Source: a virus
IMG/VR virus record: IMGVR_UViG_3300020583_000007
Location: 1-38,804 of that record
Reading direction: 5' to 3' (one strand)
Length of the DNA stretch: 38,804 nucleotides
Shown here: in pieces, positions 6,859 through 14,492 of the stretch
How the letters are laid out: each line of letters begins with the position of its first letter
Position numbering within the stretch: the first letter of the stretch is position 1
Program-made: the position numbers and the translations under genes
Notes under the pieces: generated by a model
Seen by the model: only the letters and a program-made list of their open reading frames with translations
Databases searched by the model: none
What the model was told of the DNA's origin: nothing

Positions 6859-7470
6859 ATGGACAGCGTATTTAAATGGATTGGCATAATTTGTGTATCA
6901 ACCTGGGGCCTTTGCGTCTTATATCTTATAGTTCAATCAATAATCAAACACCTCAAAAAACGAAAAATGGATTCAAAAATCAAAAATGGCTGCAAAGTGG
7001 TTTTGCTTGCTTACCCTGCTATCCTTAAAGTATTTAAGGATAATTACTCTTTTCCTGATGGATCAGTTGAACAGACTGCTCAGCAGCTTGCCGGTAAAGC
7101 CGGTGAATGTCATAGCGTTGATGAAGAAGGAAAACACCCCTTCCAGTTTCATTATGACGGAAGCAAACAGATCATGTTGCCATTGGATGCAATTGAATCT
7201 GTGACTGAAGAAGCTCCGGTTATTGCCCCGGTCCTCAAACCAGGAGAACAAGCTGCTGCAACATCGGATACATCAGCTTCAGTAAGCGTCAGCGAAGAAA
7301 ACAAAGCCGTTGTTGCTGCTGATCCGAACATCCCGAAAACGGTATCCGTTATTGTTTGCAATGACGAACACACGCATCTGGAGCAGATCTTTCAGATTAT
7401 CCCTGGAGTGAACGGAGCTGCGGATACCAAATGGCTTTGGAAAACAATCCAGACCAACAAAAAAAAGTAA
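6859..7470 (+). CDS. Membrane-anchored protein sharing a domain with the protein at 29675
   Basis: A 203-residue product with a membrane helix at residues 5-30, a Lys-rich turn, then a domain (residues 37-115) related to the small protein at 29675: NGCKVVLLAYPAILKV aligns with NGSKVILKSYHDLIAV, and HPFQFHYDGSKQIMLPLDAI with KPFTFRYGKGTMISIPLPVSAI. A Ser/Ala/Thr-rich linker and a C-terminal module (residues 145-203) follow. An internal ATG at 6967, preceded by CTCAAAAAACGAAAA, would give a 167-residue soluble form that starts exactly where the paralogue starts, so two products are possible. Confidence 0.6.
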   Translation: MDSVFKWIGIICVSTWGLCVLYLIVQSIIKHLKKRKMDSKIKNGCKVVLLAYPAILKVFKDNYSFPDGSVEQTAQQLAGKAGECHSVDEEGKHPFQFHYDGSKQIMLPLDAIESVTEEAPVIAPVLKPGEQAAATSDTSASVSVSEENKAVVAADPNIPKTVSVIVCNDEHTHLEQIFQIIPGVNGAADTKWLWKTIQTNKKK

Positions 7471-7495
7471 ACAATTTTTATTCCTTTATAGATTC

Positions 7496-7526
7496 AGAGT
7501 AGGGCAGAGATGCCCTACTCTTATTT
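7496..7526 (+). terminator. Intrinsic terminator
   Basis: AGAGTAGGGCA (7496-7506) pairs perfectly with TGCCCTACTCT (7511-7521) across a four-base loop, followed by TATTTC. It separates the early run from the ParB gene. Confidence 0.8.
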
Positions 7527-7534
7527 CAAAAATT

Positions 7535-7556
7535 AACGCTAACAAAAAACGCTATC
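7535..7556 (+). promoter_or_regulatory. Doubled CGCTA leader before the ParB gene
   Basis: The leader element AACGCTA occurs twice in a row (about 7535-7541 and 7547-7553) directly before the ParB start. It is the only doubled copy I see of the leader found at about 19 starts in this element. Confidence 0.5.
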
Positions 7557-9359
7557 ATGAAATCACTTTCCGTCAACCTCGCCGATATTTCTATTGGCAA
7601 AACAAACCCTCGTAAAATTTTCCACGAAAAGGAAATCCAGGAATTAGGGGAATCCATCAAAAAGAACACGCTTATCCAGCCGATCACTGTCAGGCCAATA
7701 AAAGGCAAGGCAGGAAAATACGAATTGGTATGCGGTGAAAAACGCCTGAGAGCGCATAAACTTATTAAGGCAATACAAATAGACTGCATTATTAAGGAGC
7801 TGACCGATGAACAGGTTATCGAATATCAGATCATCGAAAACCTTATGCGGAGCGATATTCATGCGATGGAGGAAGCAGTTGCTTTCAAAAATCTGTGTGC
7901 GGTCCGGAAGATTGATTATAACGAGATCGCTAAGCTCATCGGCAAGTCACATATATATGTCTTTCAGCGTTTGAAGCTGAATGATCTCTCCCCTGAATTC
8001 CAGCAAGCTTTCTATGATAACCGGATGACTCTCACAATTGCGATGAGATTGTGCAGAATGCCGAATGCATCTCAAAAACAGCTCTGGAATGAAATGAAAT
8101 TCAAGGATCTGGAAGGGAACTTAGAAATCAACGATGGTGTTTTCAAGAAATATCTAGGGAATCTGAAGGATGCTCCTTTTGATATAGCTGACAAAAAATT
8201 AGTTGAATCAGCTGGAGCTTGTACCAATTGCCAATACAATTCAGCAGCCAGCACAAGCCTTTTCCCCGATGCGGAGAAAAAAGCGATCTGCACGAATCTC
8301 CCTTGCTTTACAAACAAATGCTCAGTGAATTACAGTAAAGGGCTGGAACACGCTCTTATGGACCCTACGATTGAATTAATCGGGAATTATCAACCCGGCC
8401 AGAAAGCTCAGGAACTTATGAAAGCCGGCCATACAGTTTATAAAGAGTATGACAGCCGAATCACGAAAATGAATAAACCTGAGCCTCCTGAGTTGGAAAC
8501 TTATTTGGATGACATTGATGATACTGATGAAGGATTTGGAGAATACAAAAACAAGGCTGAAGCTCAGAAAGCCTATAATAAAGACCTGAAACAATACGAT
8601 CAGGATATTATTGAATTCAACAAAGCGATCTCATCAGGAAAATACATCAAAGCTTTCATAGTTGAAGGAAACAATGCTGGAGGATATGAGTATATAAAGA
8701 TCAACAAAGAGAAAGCTGATAAATCCTCTTCCTCCGGAAAGACACCTTCAGCGAAAGAATCCGCTGAGGCAGAAATCAAACGTCTCCAGGAAAAGGAGAA
8801 ACGCAATCAGGAACTTGATGCGGAGAAGATCCGGCCTCTTTATGAAAAGCTGATGAATGAATCAAAAACTTATGTTTCCCCAAAACAGCTTACTCATCTT
8901 GAAAGTAAGATTGCTTTGTTCCGCATGTTTGGATATATAGACATGGAGGCAGCTGATAGATTTCTGGAATATATTGGAGCAGCAAAACACGGTCGCGGAG
9001 GGGATCTCGATGATCTGATTGCTTTTGCTAAAGGAAAACCAATTACAAAGATTCATGAATGGTTTACTATTTTAATCAAAATGGAATTTCAATACAGCGG
9101 ATTTAAACATCTGTCCGGAAATAATTATGATCCATTTTTGATTGAATTGCTTCAGGAACATGATCCGAAAGGCATTTCAGCCTTGCAAGCTGAGCAGAAA
9201 AAAGTAGTTGATGCGAGACAGGCCCGGATGAATGAGAAGATCAAAAATCTCAGAGCTGAAGGAAAGAAAGCCGAAACAGAAAAGCCGGCTGCAAAGAAAG
9301 AAGCTCCCGCAGCGAAGAAACCCGCTCCAGCTGCTAAGAAGCCAATCAAGAAAAAATAA
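7557..9359 (+). CDS. ParB/RepB/Spo0J-family partition-like protein with long C-terminal extension
   Basis: The 600-residue product begins with a ParB N-terminal CTP-binding domain: NPRK at 17-20, a VCGEKRLRAHK segment (residues 58-68) matching the GxRRxxA box, and ENLMRSDIHAMEEA (94-107) matching ENxxRxDLxxxEEA. A helix-turn-helix follows (YNEIAKLIGKSHIYVFQRLKL, 121-141). Cysteines at 222, 225, 245, 250 and 255 may bind zinc. A long charged helical region and a Lys/Ala/Pro tail resembling histone H1 (about 570-600) follow. ParB normally works with ParA and parS; no ParA is visible here. It could act in partition, genome condensation or transcription control. The family is clear, the role is not. 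Confidence 0.85.
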   Translation: MKSLSVNLADISIGKTNPRKIFHEKEIQELGESIKKNTLIQPITVRPIKGKAGKYELVCGEKRLRAHKLIKAIQIDCIIKELTDEQVIEYQIIENLMRSDIHAMEEAVAFKNLCAVRKIDYNEIAKLIGKSHIYVFQRLKLNDLSPEFQQAFYDNRMTLTIAMRLCRMPNASQKQLWNEMKFKDLEGNLEINDGVFKKYLGNLKDAPFDIADKKLVESAGACTNCQYNSAASTSLFPDAEKKAICTNLPCFTNKCSVNYSKGLEHALMDPTIELIGNYQPGQKAQELMKAGHTVYKEYDSRITKMNKPEPPELETYLDDIDDTDEGFGEYKNKAEAQKAYNKDLKQYDQDIIEFNKAISSGKYIKAFIVEGNNAGGYEYIKINKEKADKSSSSGKTPSAKESAEAEIKRLQEKEKRNQELDAEKIRPLYEKLMNESKTYVSPKQLTHLESKIALFRMFGYIDMEAADRFLEYIGAAKHGRGGDLDDLIAFAKGKPITKIHEWFTILIKMEFQYSGFKHLSGNNYDPFLIELLQEHDPKGISALQAEQKKVVDARQARMNEKIKNLRAEGKKAETEKPAAKKEAPAAKKPAPAAKKPIKKK

Positions 9360-9366
9360 GTCTCAT

Positions 9367-9402
9367 TCCGGGAAGAGAGATTCTCTTCCCGGATATTTTA
9401 TT
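9367..9402 (+). terminator. Intrinsic terminator after the ParB gene
   Basis: TCCGGGAAGAGA (9367-9378) pairs perfectly with TCTCTTCCCGGA (9382-9393), followed by TATTTTATT. The loop is very short, so the innermost pairs probably open. Confidence 0.8.
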
Positions 9403-9405
9403 CAT

Positions 9406-9451
9406 AGGAAAAGACAGGAAATGAAAGGATGGGAAAGGAAAGGAATTTTTA
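9406..9451 (+). repeat. Purine-rich repeat unit, dispersed copy 1
   Basis: An almost cytosine-free run of GGAA, GGATGGGAAAGG and GGAAAGG words ending in a T-tract (GGAATTTTT). It lies between the ParB terminator and the leader of the gene at 9472. It has the same design as the units at 9951, 10331 and the array at 10963-11510. Confidence 0.6.
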
Positions 9452-9471
9452 CTCACTTAAAACAAAAAACA

Positions 9472-9945
9472 ATGATTGATACAGAAACAAAAAACACAGC
9501 AGTAGTTGTAATTCGAATAGCATGGTTTGCGGTTGCTTTGATAATGCTCAGCATGTATGGCTGTCCTTTATATCGCGTTTATTCGGCCCGAAAGGACGGA
9601 GAAGCCAAATTAGCAGAGGCTCAATCATCGAGAGAGGTTGCAGTTGCCGAGGCAAAAGCAAAGATGGAATCATCTGCTCTTTTAGCTCAGGCAGATACGA
9701 TCCGCGCTCATGGAGTGGCTAGATCCAATCAGATAATTGGAAAGAGCCTCCAGAACAATGATGCATATATACACTGGCTTTGGGTTGATGGATTGGAAAA
9801 AAATCAGAATGCAGTAATTTATGTTCCAACGGAAGCAAATATTCCGATCATGGAAGCAAATAGATTCAGAGGGAAAGACCCCCGGCCAGCAAAAAAAGGA
9901 TCTAAAGACGAAACGGAAATCGAAGTTCCAAAAGCTGAAGAATAA
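9472..9945 (+). CDS. Small SPFH/prohibitin-tail-like membrane protein of phage type
   Basis: A 157-residue product from ATG 9472, with leader ACTCACTTAAAACAAAAAAC. An N-terminal membrane helix (about 10-28) is followed by YGCP, then a long Ala/Glu helix (REVAVAEAKAKMESSALLAQAD, residues 54-75), KSLQNNDAYIHWLWVDGLEKN and VIYVPTEANIPIMEAN. These segments match the small phage proteins annotated as membrane protease subunit (stomatin/prohibitin-like), which correspond to the C-terminal part of SPFH proteins. They may protect or organise host membrane proteases. The longer upstream frame (from 9232) lies inside the ParB gene and is not used. The family is recognised with good confidence. Confidence 0.75.
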   Translation: MIDTETKNTAVVVIRIAWFAVALIMLSMYGCPLYRVYSARKDGEAKLAEAQSSREVAVAEAKAKMESSALLAQADTIRAHGVARSNQIIGKSLQNNDAYIHWLWVDGLEKNQNAVIYVPTEANIPIMEANRFRGKDPRPAKKGSKDETEIEVPKAEE

Positions 9946-9950
9946 TTTTA

Positions 9951-10013
9951 AAGAGGAGAGGTGCTGAATGGAGGTAAGTGGAATCGAAAGATATGGAATG
10001 GAAAGGCTTTATT
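9951..10013 (+). repeat. Purine-rich repeat unit, dispersed copy 2
   Basis: Begins AGAGGAGAGG like the array units and ends GGAATGGAAAGGCTTTATT. It fills the spacer before the gene at 10036 and is followed by an AAAAACGCTATG leader. Confidence 0.6.
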
Positions 10014-10035
10014 AATCATCAAAAACAAAAACGCT

Positions 10036-10332
10036 ATGGAAGAATCACATTTTGAAGTATTCGAAAAAGGAAGGAACCTGAAATATCAGATCCAGGACCT
10101 AAAAAATTTGCTTGTATTCATTGATGAAATTAACAAAGAAAAGGCTCAGATTTATAAATTGGAAGCCCAGGCAATTGCTGAAAATCATGTATCAATAAGA
10201 GGAGAATTTAGATTGAATCAAGAAAATGCAAATGTTATTTTTAAAGCATTTCTAGGATCTCCAACGCTCAAAGAATTTGTTACTGATCGGATCGAAATGT
10301 TAGAGAGACAATTCAAGGAATTAAAGGTATGA
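10036..10332 (+). CDS. Small helical hypothetical protein
   Basis: A 98-residue product, mostly helical and charged, with no membrane segment. The start at 10036 is fixed by AAAAACGCTATGG; the frame open from 9961 would translate a purine-rich repeat and is not used. The gene is flanked on both sides by purine-rich repeat units. Family not recognised. Confidence 0.65.
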   Translation: MEESHFEVFEKGRNLKYQIQDLKNLLVFIDEINKEKAQIYKLEAQAIAENHVSIRGEFRLNQENANVIFKAFLGSPTLKEFVTDRIEMLERQFKELKV

Positions 10333-10393
10333 CAGACGGGAGCGGAAAGGGATGGAGGGCTTTGGAAAGGAGATGAAAGGAAAGGTTTTTTTT
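10331..10393 (+). repeat. Purine-rich repeat unit, dispersed copy 3
   Basis: GGGAGCGGAAAGGGATGGAGGG through GGAAAGG to a run of T, in the spacer between 10332 and 10420. It has the same design as the array at 10963-11510 but lacks the GCCTAAGACATTT end. Confidence 0.6.
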
Positions 10394-10419
10394 AAACACG
10401 TAACCAACAAAAACGCTAT

Positions 10420-10962
10420 ATGAAAACAATCGGAGTAAGAATCAGAGGCACTCAGCCTCTTTTGCAACACAAAATGTCATCAACTGAGGAAGCTCAGATG
10501 AAATCCAAAGTGAAACAATCCATCGGCCAGAAGAAAGGTGATAATCCGGAGGATTACTTATATCTGCATGAAGGAATCATTTGCCAGCCTTCCGAGCATA
10601 TTTATCAGGCCATTGTAAAACGTATGTCCGGATACAAGATCCAGGGCCAGGGAAAGAAAACCTATAAAGACATGGCAAAGGGCTGCATTACCATTTTCCC
10701 TGAATTTATCCCGCATGAAAATCCTAATTGGGTTGTTGACGAAAGGACGGTTGTTATTCCTTCAACAAAGGGAAGGATCATGCGTAAGCGTCCTCGCTTT
10801 AATGAATGGAGCCTTACCTTTACGATTAAGGTGATAAACGATTTTATGCCGGCTGAAGTCATTAAATCGGCCCTGGAGGATGCAGGACGCGAAGGGGGGA
10901 TAGGTGATTACCGTCCTCGATACGGATTATTTGAAGTGACTCATTTCCATGAAAGAGATTAA
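10420..10962 (+). CDS. Conserved phage-type protein ending in a GIGDYRPRYG motif
   Basis: The 180-residue product opens with VRIRGTQPLLQHKM and closes with REGGIGDYRPRYGLFEVTHF. This beginning and end (a strand, then a small LLxH turn; a glycine-rich loop, then RPRYGxFxV) is familiar from phage proteins of unknown function that often sit among recombination or early genes. The KRPRFNEWSLTF segment near residue 126 also fits. A ferredoxin-like, RAMP-type fold is possible but unproved. The start has an AAAAACGCTATATG leader. Confidence 0.6.
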   Translation: MKTIGVRIRGTQPLLQHKMSSTEEAQMKSKVKQSIGQKKGDNPEDYLYLHEGIICQPSEHIYQAIVKRMSGYKIQGQGKKTYKDMAKGCITIFPEFIPHENPNWVVDERTVVIPSTKGRIMRKRPRFNEWSLTFTIKVINDFMPAEVIKSALEDAGREGGIGDYRPRYGLFEVTHFHERD

Positions 10963-11510
10963 TAGAGGAGAGGAGGGCAGAGGTATAGAATGAAGTGGAG
11001 AGCAATAGTGAGGATTGGACAGGAAAGGAACGGAGAGGCTTTTTTACAGCCTAAGAAATTATAGAGGAGTGGAAGTAATAGGAAATGACGGGAGAGCAGA
11101 GCATAGGAGAGGAAAGGTTTTATTTTTAGCCTAAGACATTTTAGAGGAGGGGATCTGAATCCGGATTGGAAAGCAGGGGAGTTGAAGGGAAGGGAGAGGA
11201 AAGGCTTTATTTTTAGCCTAAGACATTTGAAAGGAGAGGAAGGAAATGGAGCGCAACGGAACGGATTGGACTGGCACGGAAAGGTTTTTTTATTTTGCCT
11301 AAGACATTTTTGGGGACAGGTTAGGATGTGCTTGGAATGCAGAGGAAAAGAAAGGAGAGGTTTTATTTTGCCTGAGACATTTTTGAGGTCAGGACAGGAA
11401 TGAAAGGGAGGGCAACGGAGAGGAATGGATTTTATAGCCTAAGAAATTTTACCGGATTGGATGGAAAAGGAGTGGAAGGGAGAGCATTGGAAAGGAAAGG
11501 TTTTTATTTA
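10963..11510 (+). repeat. Array of seven degenerate purine-rich repeat units, no gene
   Basis: Seven tandem units lie at about 10963-11061, 11062-11142, 11143-11228, 11229-11310, 11311-11384, 11385-11450 and 11451-11510. Each has a purine-rich stretch built from GGA, GGAGAGG and GGATTGG words, then GGAAAGG or GGAGAGG, then a T-tract, and in units 1-6 a conserved end close to GCCTAAGACATTTT. The purine parts differ from unit to unit while the ends are conserved. Frames open through the array are compositional shadows. Several stretches (for example GGATTGGACTGGCACGG, 11264-11280) could form two-layer G-quadruplexes. Confidence 0.75.
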
Positions 11511-11522
11511 ATGAGAATCATA

Positions 11523-11843
11523 ATGAATAAGGAAACAGAGACAGAAAAACTTTTAAAAAGCGCAAGCCTTGTTTCAATGGTATATGCGGATATGTCGGCA
11601 AAGAAATTTTTTAGTAAATTATTGCCGTCACGAAAAGAACACAAGATATTTGATCATCATAAATTCAAAGCAATCCGGGAGCTTAGATGCATAAGCCGAA
11701 CGGAACTGATGAATGCTGCTGATTTGACATTAGCGCATATCTCCAGGCTTGAAAATGGGAAATGCAAAGATCCAGGCATTTCAATAGTTGCAAGAATTGC
11801 AGAAGCATTGGATGTTCCAATAGAATCACTTTTAACAAAATAA
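11523..11843 (+). CDS. XRE-family helix-turn-helix regulator
   Basis: A 106-residue product from ATG 11523 (ATG 11511 is an alternative). Residues about 48-106 form a Cro/C1-type HTH: FKAIRELRCISRTELMNAAD, LTLAHISRLENGK, then ISIVARIAEALDVPIESLL. It probably represses or activates genes of this element; candidate sites are the TAATCAGC repeats at 17955-18013 and near 38260. It directly follows the purine-rich array. The family is clear; the target sites are inference. Confidence 0.85.
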   Translation: MNKETETEKLLKSASLVSMVYADMSAKKFFSKLLPSRKEHKIFDHHKFKAIRELRCISRTELMNAADLTLAHISRLENGKCKDPGISIVARIAEALDVPIESLLTK

Positions 11844-11845
11844 TT

Positions 11846-12037
11846 ATGATCAGTCCAGGACAGATTTACATTTCATACGGAGATAAGAAGGAGCATATAG
11901 TTGATCGAGTTACGAATTCCAGACCTCCGGTTGCGACATTGCGCTGTCTCGATTGCGAAATTAAAAATGAATTTCCTGTTATGGTATCTGATTTGGAAGT
12001 CAGAATTTCACGGGGATTATTCACATTAAAAAAATAG
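11846..12037 (+). CDS. Small hypothetical protein with a CxxC
   Basis: A 63-residue product starting two bases after the XRE gene. It is beta-rich, with RCLDCEIKN giving one CxxC pair near residues 37-40. The frame open from 11762 lies in the XRE gene and is not used. Family not recognised. It is likely co-transcribed with the regulator. Confidence 0.6.
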   Translation: MISPGQIYISYGDKKEHIVDRVTNSRPPVATLRCLDCEIKNEFPVMVSDLEVRISRGLFTLKK

Positions 12038-12040
12038 ATC

Positions 12041-12604
12041 ATGGAACAGATAGCCTCAATTCATGGAGTGGACCGAACGAATTTCAAATTTGAAATCAAG
12101 ATTTTTCAAAGGGAAGAATTTCCTTGCTTATTAAAAATTGTGACTTACATCAATGCGGTTCAAATTAATGCCATTGAAATGATTTTGATTGAGCCTTTGG
12201 ATGTGGAATCACTCACCGGAATCATCCATGAGAAAGGAAAACCAGCTCTTCCGTTTAATGTTGGTCCGGGCCTGGAATATAAAGTTGATAAAAGCACATT
12301 GACAGAAGAAGAGATAAAGGCAATTGAGAATAATCCGATGACAGTTCCGCTGCGTTCAATGATTGCCAATCTCACTATTGATGAATTTATCAAAAGGAGT
12401 CCTCAGATGGGAACACGGCTTTTCAATGTGTTTCGTTCAAAAATGTATATCCGGGAAGAAGAAGTATATAGAGAGGTGCGGGATAAATGGAAAAAGGTTT
12501 CCGATATAAATCATCGGGAATTTAAGGAGATCAACGGAGGAGGCCCTAAACTTTGGAAGGAACTTGAACAGCTTTTGAAAAATATGAATTATATTGTATC
12601 ATGA
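12041..12604 (+). CDS. Hypothetical protein
   Basis: A 187-residue soluble protein: a beta-rich N-terminal half (residues 14-85), then helices, with NGGGPKLWKELEQLL near the C-terminus. It overlaps the next gene by four bases (ATGA at 12601). Family not recognised. Confidence 0.6.
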   Translation: MEQIASIHGVDRTNFKFEIKIFQREEFPCLLKIVTYINAVQINAIEMILIEPLDVESLTGIIHEKGKPALPFNVGPGLEYKVDKSTLTEEEIKAIENNPMTVPLRSMIANLTIDEFIKRSPQMGTRLFNVFRSKMYIREEEVYREVRDKWKKVSDINHREFKEINGGGPKLWKELEQLLKNMNYIVS

Positions 12605-12972
12605 AATCTCCGAACGATTTAAAATACATATACGGCATATATGGGAATAATATGCCTCCTGTCCTTTCTAAGCTGGATCGGTTCATCCTCCGGATTTGCT
12701 TTCTTTGGAAGAGAGCTTTCAGACCTCATATTGGAGAGATTAAAACAAATTGGGACAGATATGAATCTGAAGGTCTGTCAATCACTCCTGAAGGAAAATT
12801 GATGTATGAGAAAAAGAATACAGGAGAGTTTTGTTTTCCTTATGGCATTGGAGATTTCAGAGGTAGGATGTCAAGATTCCTTTATAATCATGATCCGCAA
12901 ACTGCAACCCTTTTTTTTATTACAAGAGCATGGTATTCAAACCCTAAAAACAGAAATGATGAGAAAGATTAA
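12601..12972 (+). CDS. Hypothetical protein
   Basis: A 123-residue basic protein rich in aromatic residues, with GEFCFPYGIGDFRGRMSRFLYNH near the middle. It is coupled to the gene before it (ATGA) and overlaps the patatin gene by 17 bases. Family not recognised; close coupling suggests a partner of the phospholipase or shared expression only. Confidence 0.55.
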   Translation: MKSPNDLKYIYGIYGNNMPPVLSKLDRFILRICFLWKRAFRPHIGEIKTNWDRYESEGLSITPEGKLMYEKKNTGEFCFPYGIGDFRGRMSRFLYNHDPQTATLFFITRAWYSNPKNRNDEKD

Positions 12973-13858
12973 AAATTTAGTTTTCAAAGGAGGCGGTGTT
13001 CGTGGCAGAGCCTATGCCGGTGTTATTGAAGTATTGGAAGAGAATAAACTGCTGGATGATGTCCGATCTGTTGCAGGGACCTCAGCTGGAGCGATTACAG
13101 CCTGTTTACTCGCCCTGAGGTATAATGCGAAGGAAATTACTTCGATCTCCTCAGCAATGGATTTTCCTTCATTCCTGGACAAGAAAAACTATTTCCGGAT
13201 CTTGACTAAGTTCGGGATCTATTCCGGAGATGCTTTCCTGGAATGGATGGAAAGTTTAATCAAAAGAAATATAGGTCACAATAACGCAACATTTAGGGAT
13301 CTATACGATTGGTGCGGAAGAGATCTCCATATTTTCGCAACCGATCTGAATACGAATACGCTGAAACGTTTTTCTACCCAACAAACTCCAGAGATTTCCA
13401 TAGCTGAAGCGGTCCGGGCTTCGATGTCAATTCCTTTTTTCTTCAAAGCATGGAAATTCTCATATTCTCTTCCGGATGATCATCTTTATGCTGATGGAGG
13501 GATCATGTATAATTATCCTCTGACTGCGTTTGATCAGGACGGAAAACCAAATCCTGAGACAGTTGGTTTCTTTCTGGATAACCTATCATCACCATTGACA
13601 AATAACAAGCTTAGATTCAATCATCCTATCAAGTTTACAAAAGCAGTACTTGCTTCCCTGGAGGAAGCTCAGAGTATCAATTTTGAGAATGATCCGGAGG
13701 AGCTGAAGAGATCTTGTGTTATTGACGCAATGGGGATCTCCGCAACTGATTTTAATCTGACCGAGAATGATAAACGGATCTTGCATCAGTCCGGAAGAAG
13801 ATACACATTACAATTCTTAAAAAACAATGAATCGGAATTTGGATTGAATAATGACTGA
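12956..13858 (+). CDS. Patatin-like phospholipase
   Basis: A 300-residue product. The three patatin motifs are present and in order: the oxyanion loop GGGVRG (residues 12-17), the nucleophile elbow GTSAG (41-45, Ser43) and the DGG containing the catalytic aspartate (Asp180). This Ser-Asp dyad hydrolyses acyl esters of phospholipids. There is no signal peptide, so it should act on the inner leaflet or on virion lipids. ATG at 12956 or 12959 starts the protein right before the first strand; the longer frame from 12806 is an overlap artefact. In a phage it could aid lysis, membrane remodelling or virion lipid turnover. No nucleotidyltransferase lies nearby, so a CBASS effector is unlikely. Confidence 0.88.
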   Translation: MMRKIKNLVFKGGGVRGRAYAGVIEVLEENKLLDDVRSVAGTSAGAITACLLALRYNAKEITSISSAMDFPSFLDKKNYFRILTKFGIYSGDAFLEWMESLIKRNIGHNNATFRDLYDWCGRDLHIFATDLNTNTLKRFSTQQTPEISIAEAVRASMSIPFFFKAWKFSYSLPDDHLYADGGIMYNYPLTAFDQDGKPNPETVGFFLDNLSSPLTNNKLRFNHPIKFTKAVLASLEEAQSINFENDPEELKRSCVIDAMGISATDFNLTENDKRILHQSGRRYTLQFLKNNESEFGLNND

Positions 13859-14048
13859 GACGAAGAAATATCTAAGAGAAAGCGGAATCGAAATGAGAAG
13901 ATATTTCGATTCCGTTCTTAAAGAGAAAGGTTTCACGCTCAGGCCAAATCTTTTTCAGGTCCCGAAATCAAAAGGAGAATGTGAAGATTTTGCAAATTGG
14001 CTTAGTAAAATCGTTAAGGAAATAAAAAACAATCACTACGAACAATAA
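13851..14048 (+). CDS. Small hypothetical protein
   Basis: Sixty-five residues, helical and charged, with GECEDFANWLSKIVKEIKNN at the C-terminal end. It overlaps the patatin gene by eight bases and is probably translated with it. Family not recognised. Confidence 0.6.
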   Translation: MTETKKYLRESGIEMRRYFDSVLKEKGFTLRPNLFQVPKSKGECEDFANWLSKIVKEIKNNHYEQ

Positions 14049-14058
14049 AAACGCTATC

Positions 14059-14481
14059 ATGAAAAAGAAAATTTACATTGCTTCCAGCTGGAAGAATCAA
14101 CACGGAGTCGAAATGTTAACCATGCTTCTGAGAGATCAGGGCCATGAGGTACTCAGCTGGATTGAAAATAATCACAACGATCCGGATAGTCCAGCCAATA
14201 AAGACATAAATTTTGAAGAATGGATAAATACGGAAGCAGCAGACCAATCTTTCAACTTCGATACTAAAGCAGCTGTTTTCTGCGATCTGCTTATTTATTA
14301 CGGTCCATCTGGAAAAGATTCAGCTCTCGAATGCGGAATTGCTTATGGTCATGGAGTACCAATGGTTGCACTCCATGCCAAAGGAGAAGATTTCGGTCTG
14401 ATGCGGAAATGTTTCAGCGAATGGTTTACCCGTTTCGGAGATCTCCTCCAGTTCACAGACCCGAAAAACGGAAACTTTTAA
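14059..14481 (+). CDS. Nucleoside 2-deoxyribosyltransferase-like protein
   Basis: A 140-residue product with the plan of the nucleoside 2-deoxyribosyltransferase superfamily: KIYIASSWKNQ at the N-terminus, CDLLIYYGPSGKDSALECGIAYGHG (residues 75-99) with Asp87 and a likely catalytic Glu91, then a strand VPMVALHAKG. Relatives cleave or exchange the base of deoxynucleosides or nucleotides, and phage versions are common. It may salvage or alter host nucleotide pools. The start has an AAAAACGCTATCATG leader. The fold is well supported; the substrate is not. Confidence 0.72.
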   Translation: MKKKIYIASSWKNQHGVEMLTMLLRDQGHEVLSWIENNHNDPDSPANKDINFEEWINTEAADQSFNFDTKAAVFCDLLIYYGPSGKDSALECGIAYGHGVPMVALHAKGEDFGLMRKCFSEWFTRFGDLLQFTDPKNGNF

Positions 14482-14492
14482 TCCTCATATAT

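Noticed and set aside
6881-6898. A fourth sigma-54-like element (TTGGCATAATTTGTGTAT)
   Set aside because: GG-N10-GT spacing fits, but it lies inside a membrane-helix coding stretch and no shared 19-base leader follows. It could serve the internal start at 6967, but evidence is thin.
11182-11403. A 73-codon frame in the purine-rich array
   Set aside because: Its composition follows the repeats (KGRERKG, EERRG-like) and its start lies within a unit; no leader or conserved protein features.
10963-11510. Array as CRISPR
   Set aside because: Repeats are not identical, unit length drifts from about 99 to 60, there are no spacers of fixed length and no cas genes.
12956-13858. Patatin as a CBASS or other defence effector
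   Set aside because: No nucleotide cyclase, ubiquitin-like or HORMA genes nearby; neighbours are small phage-type genes.
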